Positions 7,292 through 15,522 of a stretch of 64,000 nucleotides of DNA are shown piece by piece. Both the position numbers and the translations under genes were made by a program. This DNA is from CAYJMQ01 sp964371555 (GTDB taxonomy: Bacteria > Bdellovibrionota > JACOXK01 > 2-02-FULL-40-11): positions 8,543 through 72,542 of the forward strand of contig CAYJMQ010000001.1 in assembly GCA_964371555.1 (NCBI GenBank). The letters are read 5' to 3'. How positions within the stretch are numbered: the stretch's first letter is position 1; every line of letters begins with the position of its first letter. The notes beneath the pieces were generated by a model. The model saw only the letters and a list, made by a program, of their open reading frames with translations, was not told where the DNA came from and ran no database searches.

Positions 7292-7966
7292 CTAAAAATC
7301 ATATCTCAATCCGAGACTGACATTATTGATTTGCAATTCCATATCGTAGGCTAGCCCAACTGCATCCTCTAACTTCAGATCGGAAGAATTGAAATATCGA
7401 TAGTCCAACAAAATCGTTAATGGCTGAAATATGTTATAGCCGATACCAGCGCCTATTTGATAGGCAAAAACATGATCATGGTCATCTGTGGCTACGATTT
7501 GGAGATTGGGAACGTTTTTGCCATCGTTTGAGACTGTTGCGCTTCCGATCCCTCCGCCGGCATATGGTTTTAAATCTCCGCCGAGATCAAAGTCGTAGAA
7601 GATATTGGCCATAAAACTCAGCGCCGAAATGTGACCGTCCACCTCAGCGTGTTTGCCATTGAGAAACCCAATATTGCCATCATTAATGATCTCGACCTCA
7701 TTGTGATCGGCTTTGCGATAGGATATTTCGCCTTCCGTCCGTATGCCGATTTCAAATCCGTATCCCGCGGATGCAGCAACGATATATCCAAGATCGAAGC
7801 TGGACTTTGCCTTGGATCCATCTCCGCTTGTGTCCGTGATTGTGGACTCATTCACAGCGCTGGCTCCGCCCAGACCGCTCATATACAAACCTTTTGCATT
7901 GCTGGTATTAGAGGTCAAAAGTCCTATGACAATGGCAATCAAAAATATTATAAATTGTTTTTTCAT
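7292..7966 (-). CDS. OmpA-like outer-membrane beta-barrel protein
   Basis: A 224-residue protein with a signal peptide (MKKQFIIFLIAIVIGLLTSN-, cleavage near SNA-KG) and alternating amphipathic strands: GYGFEIGIRTEGEISYR, SFMANIFYDFDLGGDLKPYAGGGIG, QIGAGIGYNIFQPLTILLDYRYF, and the terminal strand NNVSLGLRYDF ending in Phe. That is the pattern of small eight-stranded OMP_b-brl barrels. The second ATG (7966) is chosen because GGAGAAAG lies about eight bases upstream. It converges on the TIGR02757 gene with a two-base gap. The function (adhesion, immunity or structure) is not predictable. Confidence 0.8.
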   Translation of the reverse strand: MKKQFIIFLIAIVIGLLTSNTSNAKGLYMSGLGGASAVNESTITDTSGDGSKAKSSFDLGYIVAASAGYGFEIGIRTEGEISYRKADHNEVEIINDGNIGFLNGKHAEVDGHISALSFMANIFYDFDLGGDLKPYAGGGIGSATVSNDGKNVPNLQIVATDDHDHVFAYQIGAGIGYNIFQPLTILLDYRYFNSSDLKLEDAVGLAYDMELQINNVSLGLRYDF

Positions 7967-8122
7967 CTTGCTTCTTTCTCCCATGAATTAATGCCGTCCT
8001 TTTGCTTTCCTGCGTTTAATTTCAACCAGAAGCTTGTCATAGATGATCACCGTGTGTCAATACAAATGACCTTGAAATCACTAGGGACTTGGTGATAAAT
8101 TTTCTCTCTTGACCCTTTACAG

Positions 8123-8176
8123 ATGGTTGATCAGGCATTAGGAACGATGGAATTTGGGCGGGTGATTAAAAAATGA
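8123..8176 (+). pseudogene. Truncated copy of the short coupled gene (first cassette)
   Basis: Seventeen codons reading MVDQALGTMEFGRVIKK then TGA. Residues 3-17 (DQALGTMEFGRVIKK) equal the last 15 residues of the 75-residue protein at 9018-9245. The TGA overlaps the ATG of the next gene as ATGA, exactly as in the second cassette. Sequence 5' of this point does not match the full copy, so the front of the gene has been lost by deletion or recombination. Confidence 0.65.
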
Positions 8177-9003
8177 AAGAAAAGACCATTTCAGAGTTAG
8201 CAAAAGAATTATATGAGGCAATGACGGATCCTGAAATAGGAGAAAGACAGTGGAATAGATCAGATGACGAAGATAAAAAAATTGAAGAGTTCTGCGCACG
8301 TGTTCAAGATAAGAAAAAAATATCTGACGCATTTATTGAGATGTATTTTCAGTATCGGCGGCCTCTCTATTATTTTAATCTTTTTTATTTTCTGAAGAAA
8401 TATGCCAATTGGAAAGATTTTATAGAACGTATCCGGAATGAATATCACACGCTTATCAATGCGTTTGATAAAGAAAAACCGAACGAAAAAAATGACGTGC
8501 TCATTGATGAAGATTGGGATATCTTAAAACATGAGGAAAACTTACCCTATCCTTCTGAATTATTTAAATCGCGTGTGGAGTATTTTTTGCAAAAACAAGA
8601 TTACAAGAAAGCAGACGGCTATCTTTCTCTTTTTTATGAGAAGGGCAAAGAGGGGGCTGAATATATTTCAGAGAATGTTAGGATTTTTTTTAAGAAATAC
8701 GAAGAACTTAAAAAAGCAGGGGAAACCGATGATCAGAATATATTTGGTCTTATCTGTGGTTTACTGCGTGGGCTTATGTATGATGGTTCTGCCAAGTGGA
8801 GTATATCTTTATTTCGAGAGTTTATTTCGAAAGATTTACGGTTTCTTTCTGAGGCCAGGCAGCTTATGGCAAAAGTTATAGGGCGACTCGATGACCTACA
8901 TCCCCTGGATCCAATGAGAGAAAAGCCATTTTTTTTAGAATCAGACAAAGAAATTCTCAAAGCCTTCTTCAAAGAAATATCTTTGCATGGTGTGAAGAAA
9001 TAG
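8173..9003 (+). CDS. Cassette protein A1, unknown function (immunity-like?)
   Basis: A 276-residue cytoplasmic, helix-rich, charged protein with no signal peptide or membrane segment and no family I recognise. Its last 152 residues (from SPYPSELF-equivalent PYPSELF onwards) are identical to those of the paralogue at 9242-10090, and the DNA is identical over 490 bp, while the N-terminal 100 residues are only moderately similar. It is translationally coupled (ATGA) to a truncated short gene upstream. The organisation (small variable gene, then coupled larger gene, in tandem) resembles orphan toxin-immunity modules, but this is inference from layout only. Confidence 0.65.
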   Translation: MKEKTISELAKELYEAMTDPEIGERQWNRSDDEDKKIEEFCARVQDKKKISDAFIEMYFQYRRPLYYFNLFYFLKKYANWKDFIERIRNEYHTLINAFDKEKPNEKNDVLIDEDWDILKHEENLPYPSELFKSRVEYFLQKQDYKKADGYLSLFYEKGKEGAEYISENVRIFFKKYEELKKAGETDDQNIFGLICGLLRGLMYDGSAKWSISLFREFISKDLRFLSEARQLMAKVIGRLDDLHPLDPMREKPFFLESDKEILKAFFKEISLHGVKK

Positions 9004-9034
9004 CAGCGTTTGAACGGATGAATCCTGCAACGCC
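8545..9034 (+). repeat. 490-bp direct repeat, copy 1
   Basis: Identical by eye to 9632-10121 (offset 1087). It covers the 3' half of cassette gene A1, its stop, and the first 17 bases of the following short gene. A shorter, nearly identical 71-bp block (8447-8517 versus 9531-9601) lies just upstream, separated by a diverged 27-30 base insert. Such a pattern suggests recent gene conversion or unequal crossing over. Confidence 0.9.
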
Positions 9035-9245
9035 CATTAAAAGCGACTACCCTAACTTTCATGGAGATGGACTCACCTCCGGAAAAGCTCGGGAGTGGGA
9101 TATCCAAAATTTGGATTATATTCAATATAAGGGAGAGTACCACCTTTTTCCAGAGGGGTTTGTGGACCAATTTGACGAGGTTGATAAAATTCCTTTTGAT
9201 CAGGCATTAGGAACGATGGAATTTGGACGGGTGATAAAGAAATGA
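9018..9245 (+). CDS. Short coupled cassette gene, 75 aa, unknown
   Basis: A 75-residue soluble protein: NPATPIKSDYPNFHGDG, then TSGKAREWDIQNLDYIQYKGEYHLFPEGFVDQFDEVDK and the conserved tail DQALGTMEFGRVIKK. The ATG lies 14 bases after the A1 stop and its TGA overlaps the A2 start (ATGA). The frame is open for several more codons upstream (CEEIAAFER), so it could also be the C-terminal piece of a longer, displaced protein. A second copy of its first codons follows A2 and then diverges. No family is recognised. If the pair is a toxin-immunity module this would be the toxin tail, but no catalytic motif can be named. Confidence 0.55.
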   Translation: MNPATPIKSDYPNFHGDGLTSGKAREWDIQNLDYIQYKGEYHLFPEGFVDQFDEVDKIPFDQALGTMEFGRVIKK

Positions 9246-10090
9246 CAAAGAAGATGAGCCAAACTTTAGCAGATGAATTATATGAAGCCATAAAAACACC
9301 TGGAACTCAGTGGGATTTATCATCAAATCGAGATAAGGCGATTGAGGATTTCTGTGAACGTATTCAAGATAAACAAAAGATCTCCAAGGCATTTATTGAA
9401 ATGTATTTACAGCGCAGACGGTCTATAGATCTAGATAATAGAGCCTTGGATTTTTATTGTAATATTTTTTATTACATTAAAAAGTATGGAAACTGGGCAG
9501 AGTTTATAAAACGAATTGAAAAAGAATATAACACGCTTATCAATGCGTTTGATAAAGAAAAACTGAACGAAAAAAATGACGTGCTCATTGATGAAGATTG
9601 GCATACTTTGAAAGCTGGGGGCATTCACTCTCCCTATCCTTCTGAATTATTTAAATCGCGTGTGGAGTATTTTTTGCAAAAACAAGATTACAAGAAAGCA
9701 GACGGCTATCTTTCTCTTTTTTATGAGAAGGGCAAAGAGGGGGCTGAATATATTTCAGAGAATGTTAGGATTTTTTTTAAGAAATACGAAGAACTTAAAA
9801 AAGCAGGGGAAACCGATGATCAGAATATATTTGGTCTTATCTGTGGTTTACTGCGTGGGCTTATGTATGATGGTTCTGCCAAGTGGAGTATATCTTTATT
9901 TCGAGAGTTTATTTCGAAAGATTTACGGTTTCTTTCTGAGGCCAGGCAGCTTATGGCAAAAGTTATAGGGCGACTCGATGACCTACATCCCCTGGATCCA
10001 ATGAGAGAAAAGCCATTTTTTTTAGAATCAGACAAAGAAATTCTCAAAGCCTTCTTCAAAGAAATATCTTTGCATGGTGTGAAGAAATAG
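9242..10090 (+). CDS. Cassette protein A2, paralogue of A1
   Basis: A 282-residue soluble, helix-rich protein of unknown function. The N-terminal 100 residues share the A1 pattern (ADELYEAI..., ...IEDFCERIQDKQKISKAFIEMYLQ, YNTLINAFDKEK) with many substitutions, whereas the C-terminal 152 residues are identical. It is coupled by ATGA to the 75-residue gene upstream. It is followed by the first 17 bases of another short gene that breaks off 33 bp before a tRNA-Val gene, so the array ends at the tRNA. A variable N-terminus with an invariant C-terminus suggests the N-terminal part carries specificity. Confidence 0.65.
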   Translation: MTKKMSQTLADELYEAIKTPGTQWDLSSNRDKAIEDFCERIQDKQKISKAFIEMYLQRRRSIDLDNRALDFYCNIFYYIKKYGNWAEFIKRIEKEYNTLINAFDKEKLNEKNDVLIDEDWHTLKAGGIHSPYPSELFKSRVEYFLQKQDYKKADGYLSLFYEKGKEGAEYISENVRIFFKKYEELKKAGETDDQNIFGLICGLLRGLMYDGSAKWSISLFREFISKDLRFLSEARQLMAKVIGRLDDLHPLDPMREKPFFLESDKEILKAFFKEISLHGVKK

Positions 10091-10121
10091 CAGCGTTTGA
10101 ACGGATGAATCCTGCAACGCC
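9632..10121 (+). repeat. 490-bp direct repeat, copy 2
   Basis: Identical by eye to 8545-9034. It ends after the first 17 bases of the short-gene start (ATGAATCCTGCAACGCC), where the sequence switches to an unrelated stretch leading into the tRNA-Val gene. Confidence 0.9.
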
Positions 10122-10153
10122 TGCAAGAAGGCTGGTATTGGCCCTCCATCGGT

Positions 10154-10229
10154 TGGTAGGCGGAGAGGGACTCGAACCCACGACCCTCGCCTTGTAAGGG
10201 CGATGCTCTACCAACTGAGCTATCCGCCT
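10154..10229 (-). tRNA. tRNA-Val (anticodon TAC), CCA encoded
   Basis: On the minus strand: acceptor AGGCGGA pairs with TCCGCCT, the D-arm is GCTC-AGTTGGTA-GAGC, the anticodon stem TCGCC/GGCGA encloses loop CTTACAA (anticodon TAC, reading GUA and related valine codons), and TTCGAGT is the T-loop, followed by discriminator A and an encoded CCA (10154-10156). The T-stem (GTGGG/CCCTC) has one T-T mismatch. It borders the tandem cassette array, as expected for a tRNA serving as an island boundary, although no integrase is visible. Confidence 0.9.
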
Positions 10230-10358
10230 AAGGATAATATTTCATATTGCGTGCCTCCTGTACTATTTTTAAATGAGAATGACAATGGTTTAAAAACAAG
10301 TGAGTCTTTTAATCCCGTTCCCAAAGCTGTTTTTAACACACTTACCGTCGGATATTTT

Positions 10359-10374
10359 ACACAATACGTTGTGT
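10359..10374 (+). promoter_or_regulatory. NrdR box 1
   Basis: ACACAATACGTTGTGT is a 16-base near-palindrome that fits the NrdR operator (ACA-C-(A/T)ATAT(A/T)-TGT type). Together with a second box exactly 41 bases downstream it sits upstream of the nrdJ promoter. NrdR represses ribonucleotide reductase genes in response to (d)ATP. Confidence 0.65.
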
Positions 10375-10399
10375 TTTTTATTTAAAAAATAAGAAAAAG

Positions 10400-10415
10400 A
10401 CACTACCTATTGATT
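10400..10415 (+). promoter_or_regulatory. NrdR box 2
   Basis: ACACTACCTATTGATT is a weaker match to the NrdR box. It starts 41 bases after box 1, that is four helical turns, which is the face-of-helix spacing expected for paired NrdR sites. It lies immediately upstream of the -35 hexamer. Confidence 0.5.
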
Positions 10416-10422
10416 ATTTCCA

Positions 10423-10452
10423 TTGACACTCCTTTTCAAAATCCTTTACTAT
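10423..10452 (+). promoter_or_regulatory. Sigma-70-type promoter of nrdJ
   Basis: A perfect -35 TTGACA (10423-10428) with TACTAT (10447-10452) after an 18-base spacer, or TTTACT (10445-10450) after 16. It is placed between the NrdR boxes and nrdJ, leaving a leader of about 60 bases that is filled by a tandem repeat. Confidence 0.6.
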
Positions 10453-10508
10453 TTTTATAGGAATATGGTTATTAAAAGCATTTTATAGGAATGTGGTTAT
10501 TAAAAGCA
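10453..10508 (+). repeat. 28-bp tandem repeat in nrdJ leader, two copies
   Basis: A 28-base unit (TTTTATAGGAAT(A/G)TGG plus TTATTAAAAGCA) is repeated exactly head to tail with one substitution, ending at the nrdJ Shine-Dalgarno region (AGGGGGAC). It is probably a recent duplication of the early leader and may duplicate a regulatory or ribosome-proximal element. Confidence 0.85.
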
Positions 10509-10518
10509 GGGGGACAGC

Positions 10519-13500
10519 GTGAAAATCAGACGAAAATTCACGAAAAACATAAAGAGTCCGTATGACGGGATAACATTTGTAGAGCGTAGGTCGGAGCTCA
10601 AAAATCCCGATGGGTCGCTTGTCTGCCTGGCAGATCATGTGACTATCCCCGATTTTTGGTCGCAGGTTGCGACGGATATTCTGGTGCAAAAATATTTTAG
10701 GAAAGCAGGGCTTCGTTCAGCCCCCAAAAAATCGCTTTATGGTTCTAAAGATGCCGATATGGAGACAGATGCGAGGCAGGTGTTTCATCGTTTGAGCGGT
10801 TGTTGGACCGACTGGGGGAAAAAATATGGCTATTTCGATTCCGAAAATGACACAAAGAATTTCTATGATGAAATTTCTTATATGTTGGTTCATCAAATCG
10901 CGGCCCCCAATAGCCCTCAATGGTTTAATACAGGGATCTACTGGGCATACGGCATTGAAGGGAAGGGGCAGGGGCACTATTATGTCGATCCGAAGACAGA
11001 GAAGCTGAAGCTCTCGGGTTCAGCCTATCAACGTCCACAGCCCCACGCCTGTTTTATTCAGTCGATTAAAGACGATCTCGTGAATGAAGGGGGGATCATG
11101 GATTTGTGGACGCGCGAGGCCCGCCTTTTTAAATATGGTTCGGGGACTGGGACAAACTTCAGCGCGATTCGTGCGGCGGGGGAAAAACTATCGGGCGGGG
11201 GCGTTTCTTCGGGGCTTATGTCTTTTTTGTCGATCGGGGATCGCGCGGCCGGGGCGATCAAAAGCGGGGGAACAACACGACGCGCGGCCAAGATGGTCTG
11301 TCTCAATTTGGATCACCCCGACATCGTCGAGTTTATAGAATGGAAAGCGCGTGAGGAGCAAAAAGTGGTGGCGCTTGTTGCGGGGTCGCGAACTACCAAA
11401 GAAGCGCTCACGAAGATTTTAAAAGCCTGCGTGTTACAGAGAGAAAGGCTGGGTCAGAAGGCATATAACCTTAAAGAGAACCCATTGCTCCTGGAGGCGG
11501 TGCGTGAGGCAAGTCGTTTTAAAATCCCTCTCAACTATGCCTATCGCGCCATTCAGCTTGCCGAGCAGGGTTTCACAGAAATTGAATTTATCGAGCTCGA
11601 TGTCGACTGGAACTCCGAGGCCTATCGAACCGTCGGGGGACAAAATTCAAATAACTCTGTTCGGATCCCCAATTCCTTTTTTGAAGCGGTCGAAAAGGAT
11701 GCTGATTGGCATCTTACGTCGCGAACCGATGGAAAGACATTAAAGACGATTAAGGCGCGCGAGCTCTGGGAGAAAATCTGCCATGCCGCCTGGTCTTCGG
11801 CCGATCCCGGCATACAATATGACACGATTATCAACGAGTGGCATACCTGTCCGCAAGATGGGAGGATTAATGCCTCCAATCCCTGTTCAGAATATATGTT
11901 CTTAGACGATACGGCCTGCAACCTCGCCTCGATCAATCTTCTTAAATTTTACGATGCCGAAAGAGGGATTTTTGATATCGACTCGTTCAAACATGCCTGT
12001 CATCTCTGGACGATCGTTTTGGAGATCTCTGTTTTAATGGCGCAATTTCCAAGTAAAGAGATCGCCAGTAAAAGCTTTGTATTCCGGACGCTGGGGCTGG
12101 GGTTTGCGAATCTTGGGGCGCTTCTCATGTGTATGGGGATCCCCTACGACAGCGAAGAGGGGCGTGCGATTGCGGCCTGTTTAACATCGATCATGTGTGG
12201 AGAGTCATACGCCACAAGCGGCGCCATGGCCAAAGAGCTTGGGGCGTTTGGCGGCTATGAAAGAAATAAAAAGAATATGCTTCGCGTCATTCGAAACCAC
12301 AGAGGAGCGGCCCATAACGCTCCGAAGGATGAATACGAAGGGCTCTCCGTTACTCCCCAGGGAATTCGCGCCGCGCATGCCCCTGAATATTTTGTTTCCG
12401 CAGCGCTTGATGCGTGGGATCGCGCCCTGGAAGCGGGAGAGAAATATGGCTACCGGAACGCGCAGGTGACAGTCATTGCGCCGACCGGCACGATTGGTCT
12501 TGTGATGGATTGCGACACAACAGGGGTTGAGCCCGATTTTGCTCTTGTGAAATTTAAGAAACTCGCGGGGGGCGGCTATTTTAAAATTATCAATCAGTCG
12601 GTTCCGGCGGCGTTAAAGCGCCTCGGTTATTCGACCAGAGAAATAGAAGAGATTGTCAGCTATATAAAGGGGCATGGGACGCTCAAAGGGGCGCCCTTTA
12701 TTAATCATGAAACCCTTCGGGCGATGGGATTTACAGATGAAGCGCTCGAAAAACTTGAAGCGTATCTCCCGTCTGTTTTTAGAATCGACTTTGCATTCAA
12801 TAAACATCTCTTGGGGGGGGCTTTTTGTCGTGAACTTCTGCATTTAACGGATGAAGATCTGGGGCGATGGAATTTTAATATGCTTGGGGCGCTCGGGTTC
12901 AAAAAAGAGGAGATCGAGGCAGCCAACGATTATTGCTGTGGGACGATGACCGTCGAAGGGGCGCCGCATCTCAAAGAAGAGCACTACCCGATTTTTGACT
13001 GCGCGAATAAATGCGGTAAATATGGGAAGCGCTTCATTGAATATCAGGGGCATATCAAAATGATGGGGGCTGTTCAGCCGTTTATTTCAGGGGCGATCAG
13101 CAAAACCATCAACATGCCGCACGAGGCAACGGTCGCAGATATTAAGAAGGCTTATTATGACTCCTGGCAGCTCATGATCAAAGCGAACGCCCTCTACCGC
13201 GACGGCTCAAAACTCTCTCAGCCTCTCAATGCTGTTGCCGAAGATGCGGCAGAGATCATTCTTGCGGCTTCACAAGAGGAAAAAATTGAAAAGATCGCGG
13301 AAAAAGTTGTCACCCGTTATATTTCCAAAAAGCGCCCGCTCCCCCCGCGTCGATCGGGATATACGCAAAAAGCGGAGATTGGGGGCCTTAAGGTTTATCT
13401 GAGAACGGGTGAATACGAAGATGGGACGCTCGGTGAAATCTTTCTCGATATGCATAAAGAGGGGGCGGCGTTTCGAAGTCTCATGAACTGTTTTGCGATT

Positions 13501-14070
13501 GCAGTTTCGATGGGGCTTCAATACGGGGTTCCGCTCGAAGAATTCATCAATCAGTTTGCATTTACACGCTTTGATCCTTCGGGAGTTGTGAACGAACATG
13601 ATCATATTAAGATGGCAACCAGTATTGTCGACTACATTTTTAGAGAGCTTGCGATGACTTATCTCGGTCGGTACGATCTTGTTCAAATTCCACCCAAGGA
13701 TTCAGAGCATTTGAAACCGAAGACACTCCCTCACCATGTGAGTCAGCAAAATCAAAAGCGAAAAGCAGAGGAGGGATTTACGTTTGTTCTTCCGCCGGCG
13801 ACGGATGAAGGGGGCGCTTCTCTAGAAATTGGAGGAATGGGTGAAATTGGGGGAATTAGGAGAATTGGGGAAAATGGAGGAAATGGCGCAGAGAATGGGG
13901 CAAATGGACATGAAGCAGGGAGCGGTCATATTGGATTCTCTCTTCAGAGAATGGCGCTGCTTCAGGGATACGAAGGGGATTCGTGCGGGGAGTGCGGGCA
14001 ATTTACAATGGTAAGAAACGGGTCATGTTTAAAATGCGCCTCCTGTGGAACGACGTCCGGGTGTTCATAG
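10519..14070 (+). CDS. nrdJ: Vitamin B12-dependent ribonucleoside-diphosphate reductase (class II)
   Basis: An 1183-residue class II reductase, a normal length for long NrdJ proteins. It makes deoxyribonucleotides using adenosylcobalamin as radical source, independently of oxygen. Seen here: the substrate-site motif NPCSE at 454-458 followed by DDTACNLASINL, the PTGTIGLVMDCDTTGVEPDFAL loop near 655-675, and a C-terminal cysteine-rich tail CGECGQ...CLKCASCG (from about 1156) that shuttles reducing equivalents or binds zinc. A Gly/Asn/Glu-rich linker of low complexity (about 1105-1140) separates the tail from the catalytic body. The GTG start at 10519 has AGGGGGAC upstream. Regulation by NrdR is indicated by two upstream boxes; I see no cobalamin riboswitch. 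Confidence 0.95.
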   Translation: MKIRRKFTKNIKSPYDGITFVERRSELKNPDGSLVCLADHVTIPDFWSQVATDILVQKYFRKAGLRSAPKKSLYGSKDADMETDARQVFHRLSGCWTDWGKKYGYFDSENDTKNFYDEISYMLVHQIAAPNSPQWFNTGIYWAYGIEGKGQGHYYVDPKTEKLKLSGSAYQRPQPHACFIQSIKDDLVNEGGIMDLWTREARLFKYGSGTGTNFSAIRAAGEKLSGGGVSSGLMSFLSIGDRAAGAIKSGGTTRRAAKMVCLNLDHPDIVEFIEWKAREEQKVVALVAGSRTTKEALTKILKACVLQRERLGQKAYNLKENPLLLEAVREASRFKIPLNYAYRAIQLAEQGFTEIEFIELDVDWNSEAYRTVGGQNSNNSVRIPNSFFEAVEKDADWHLTSRTDGKTLKTIKARELWEKICHAAWSSADPGIQYDTIINEWHTCPQDGRINASNPCSEYMFLDDTACNLASINLLKFYDAERGIFDIDSFKHACHLWTIVLEISVLMAQFPSKEIASKSFVFRTLGLGFANLGALLMCMGIPYDSEEGRAIAACLTSIMCGESYATSGAMAKELGAFGGYERNKKNMLRVIRNHRGAAHNAPKDEYEGLSVTPQGIRAAHAPEYFVSAALDAWDRALEAGEKYGYRNAQVTVIAPTGTIGLVMDCDTTGVEPDFALVKFKKLAGGGYFKIINQSVPAALKRLGYSTREIEEIVSYIKGHGTLKGAPFINHETLRAMGFTDEALEKLEAYLPSVFRIDFAFNKHLLGGAFCRELLHLTDEDLGRWNFNMLGALGFKKEEIEAANDYCCGTMTVEGAPHLKEEHYPIFDCANKCGKYGKRFIEYQGHIKMMGAVQPFISGAISKTINMPHEATVADIKKAYYDSWQLMIKANALYRDGSKLSQPLNAVAEDAAEIILAASQEEKIEKIAEKVVTRYISKKRPLPPRRSGYTQKAEIGGLKVYLRTGEYEDGTLGEIFLDMHKEGAAFRSLMNCFAIAVSMGLQYGVPLEEFINQFAFTRFDPSGVVNEHDHIKMATSIVDYIFRELAMTYLGRYDLVQIPPKDSEHLKPKTLPHHVSQQNQKRKAEEGFTFVLPPATDEGGASLEIGGMGEIGGIRRIGENGGNGAENGANGHEAGSGHIGFSLQRMALLQGYEGDSCGECGQFTMVRNGSCLKCASCGTTSGCS

Positions 14071-14110
14071 CTTTTGTTGGATATGGTTTTTGCCGATAAG
14101 GAGGTAGCGT

Positions 14111-14857
14111 ATGGGGCCTTTTTTTCTAATGGTATTGTTATTATTTCTTTCCGCCTGTGGTGTCGTGGCAAACGCGGGGGAAGAAGAAACGCCATTTAAT
14201 GGAAATGCTGTCGAAGCGATTGTTCCGATCACATTCCCTCCGGAAGGGAATAGCGGTAACGGGGATAGTCCCACCCAGTATTGTTCAGCGGATGAAAATG
14301 GTCAATTTTCAGACCGTGTCCAGGTTTCAAAAGGCTCTGAGAGTGGTTTTGTCTGGGCGGAAGGGGGCGCCTGTATTTTCAGGTCGATTCGCGAGGTGTG
14401 GGGAGTCTCTCATAACCACCCCCTGATGGTGTGGGATGGGGTCGATAGCTCGACTTTCACTGAACGGTCTGACCGGCCAGACGGGGTTTCTCACTTTTAT
14501 GAAATTAACTATTTTGTCGATGAAATCATCGATGTCGACTGGACGATGAATTGGTATCACAGTGTCCGGCAGGGGGCATTTGATCAGCCCCTTCAGGTTT
14601 TAATCAATTACAAAAAGGTTAAAGGGACCCGTTTTATCCCCTATTGGGAAGGCTCGATTATTCTTCACCAGGTGACCCCTGGCATTATCTCAATCTCCAT
14701 GCGCAATCAGATCCGTGCAAGCCGTACAGACGAAGATGATGCCGCAAATACCATCCGCGATGTTGTTCAGAAGCTTCGCACCGGTCCTCCCAACTGGGAG
14801 CCGTTGCAGCCAAGGGAGTGGATAAATCCGTTCAGCTTTTTTGCCCATGTAAAATAG
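14111..14857 (+). CDS. Predicted lipoprotein, unknown function
   Basis: A 248-residue protein with a short signal peptide ending in lipobox LSAC (Cys16) and AAGGAGGT just upstream of the ATG. The mature part starts with an acidic, low-complexity linker and continues as a single domain with SRPBCC-like alternation (WTMNWYHSVRQG, QPLQVLINYKKVKGTRFIPYWEGSIILHQV, then a long C-terminal helix DAANTIRDVVQKLRT). The ligand is unknown. It is anchored to the inner leaflet of the outer membrane or the outer leaflet of the inner membrane. Its 3' end overlaps the convergent PNPOx-like gene by 26 bases. Confidence 0.65.
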   Translation: MGPFFLMVLLLFLSACGVVANAGEEETPFNGNAVEAIVPITFPPEGNSGNGDSPTQYCSADENGQFSDRVQVSKGSESGFVWAEGGACIFRSIREVWGVSHNHPLMVWDGVDSSTFTERSDRPDGVSHFYEINYFVDEIIDVDWTMNWYHSVRQGAFDQPLQVLINYKKVKGTRFIPYWEGSIILHQVTPGIISISMRNQIRASRTDEDDAANTIRDVVQKLRTGPPNWEPLQPREWINPFSFFAHVK

Positions 14858-15434
14858 AAACTTTCTCGGATTGCCATCTGTTTTTTGTGAGTGTATGCAC
14901 CGATCGCTGTCCTTTTCGATACTCGTCTAAATGAATTTCATAAATATCCCACTTAAAAGGTCTGCAGAAGACAACCCCCAAATTGGGCGCTCGTTTTTGT
15001 ATGTCTATTTCTTCAGGGAGTTCTGAGTCGAGCGACAGGTGTTTGGCATCGAGCCAATAGGCGGTCCTCACTTCGGAGCGGATTTTGAGCCACATCTCAT
15101 CCAGAAGCTCTTTGAATGTCTGGTTTTTCGGTTCGATAAGTTCTGCTTCTGCCTGAAAGCGGAATTGGATTTCCCGCGATGTGTCGTAATAGCAGCCTGA
15201 AAGATGAGCGTGTTTTTTAAGTTCATGCCATTTGTCGGATTTAAGATGGGTGCTGAAGGCAATCACATCGGGCTCTTTTAAATAATGGAGATGCAGGGTC
15301 CGAAGGGTCGGTTGTTTTCCTTTGGAAAGGGTTGCGATTTGACCATAGGCAGGGCGCTGGTTATCACCGAATGTCTCCGCGATGATTTTATAATATAAAG
15401 AAGGGGCCATTTGGGTTTTCATCCATTTCCCCAT
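14832..15434 (-). CDS. Pyridoxamine 5'-phosphate oxidase-like FMN-binding protein
   Basis: 200 residues. The split-barrel flavin fold is indicated by RPAYGQIATLSKGKQPTLRTLHLHYLKEPDVIAFSTHLKSDKWHELKKH, then the FRFQAEAELI strand and C-terminal FCRPFKWDIYEIHLDEYRKGQRSV. This is the Alr4036-type branch of the PNPOx family, whose members mostly lack a proven substrate. The ATG at 15434 has only a weak ribosome site; an in-frame ATG 12 bases downstream is an alternative. It is divergent from the oxidase operon. Confidence 0.75.
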   Translation of the reverse strand: MGKWMKTQMAPSLYYKIIAETFGDNQRPAYGQIATLSKGKQPTLRTLHLHYLKEPDVIAFSTHLKSDKWHELKKHAHLSGCYYDTSREIQFRFQAEAELIEPKNQTFKELLDEMWLKIRSEVRTAYWLDAKHLSLDSELPEEIDIQKRAPNLGVVFCRPFKWDIYEIHLDEYRKGQRSVHTLTKNRWQSEKVSILHGQKS

Positions 15435-15522
15435 ACCAGCTCTTTTTTAGAAAAGCCATCAAATTTCAGACTTGATTGGGGAGGGTATTTTGCAGTATGG
15501 TGCCAGCTATCGGGTGAGGGAC

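Noticed and set aside
10230..10518. Cobalamin riboswitch upstream of nrdJ
   Set aside because: No B12-box-like sequence or long structured leader; the leader is short, AT-rich and tandemly repeated.
14073..14095. Sigma-54 promoter before the lipoprotein at 14111
   Set aside because: TGGATATGGTTTTTGCC has one base too many between GG and GC.
15477..15493. Sigma-54 promoter before the SCO-cox operon
   Set aside because: GG and GC elements are spaced correctly in GGGAGGGTATTTTGCA, but the TGGCA box is not matched, so the site is much weaker than the three reported.
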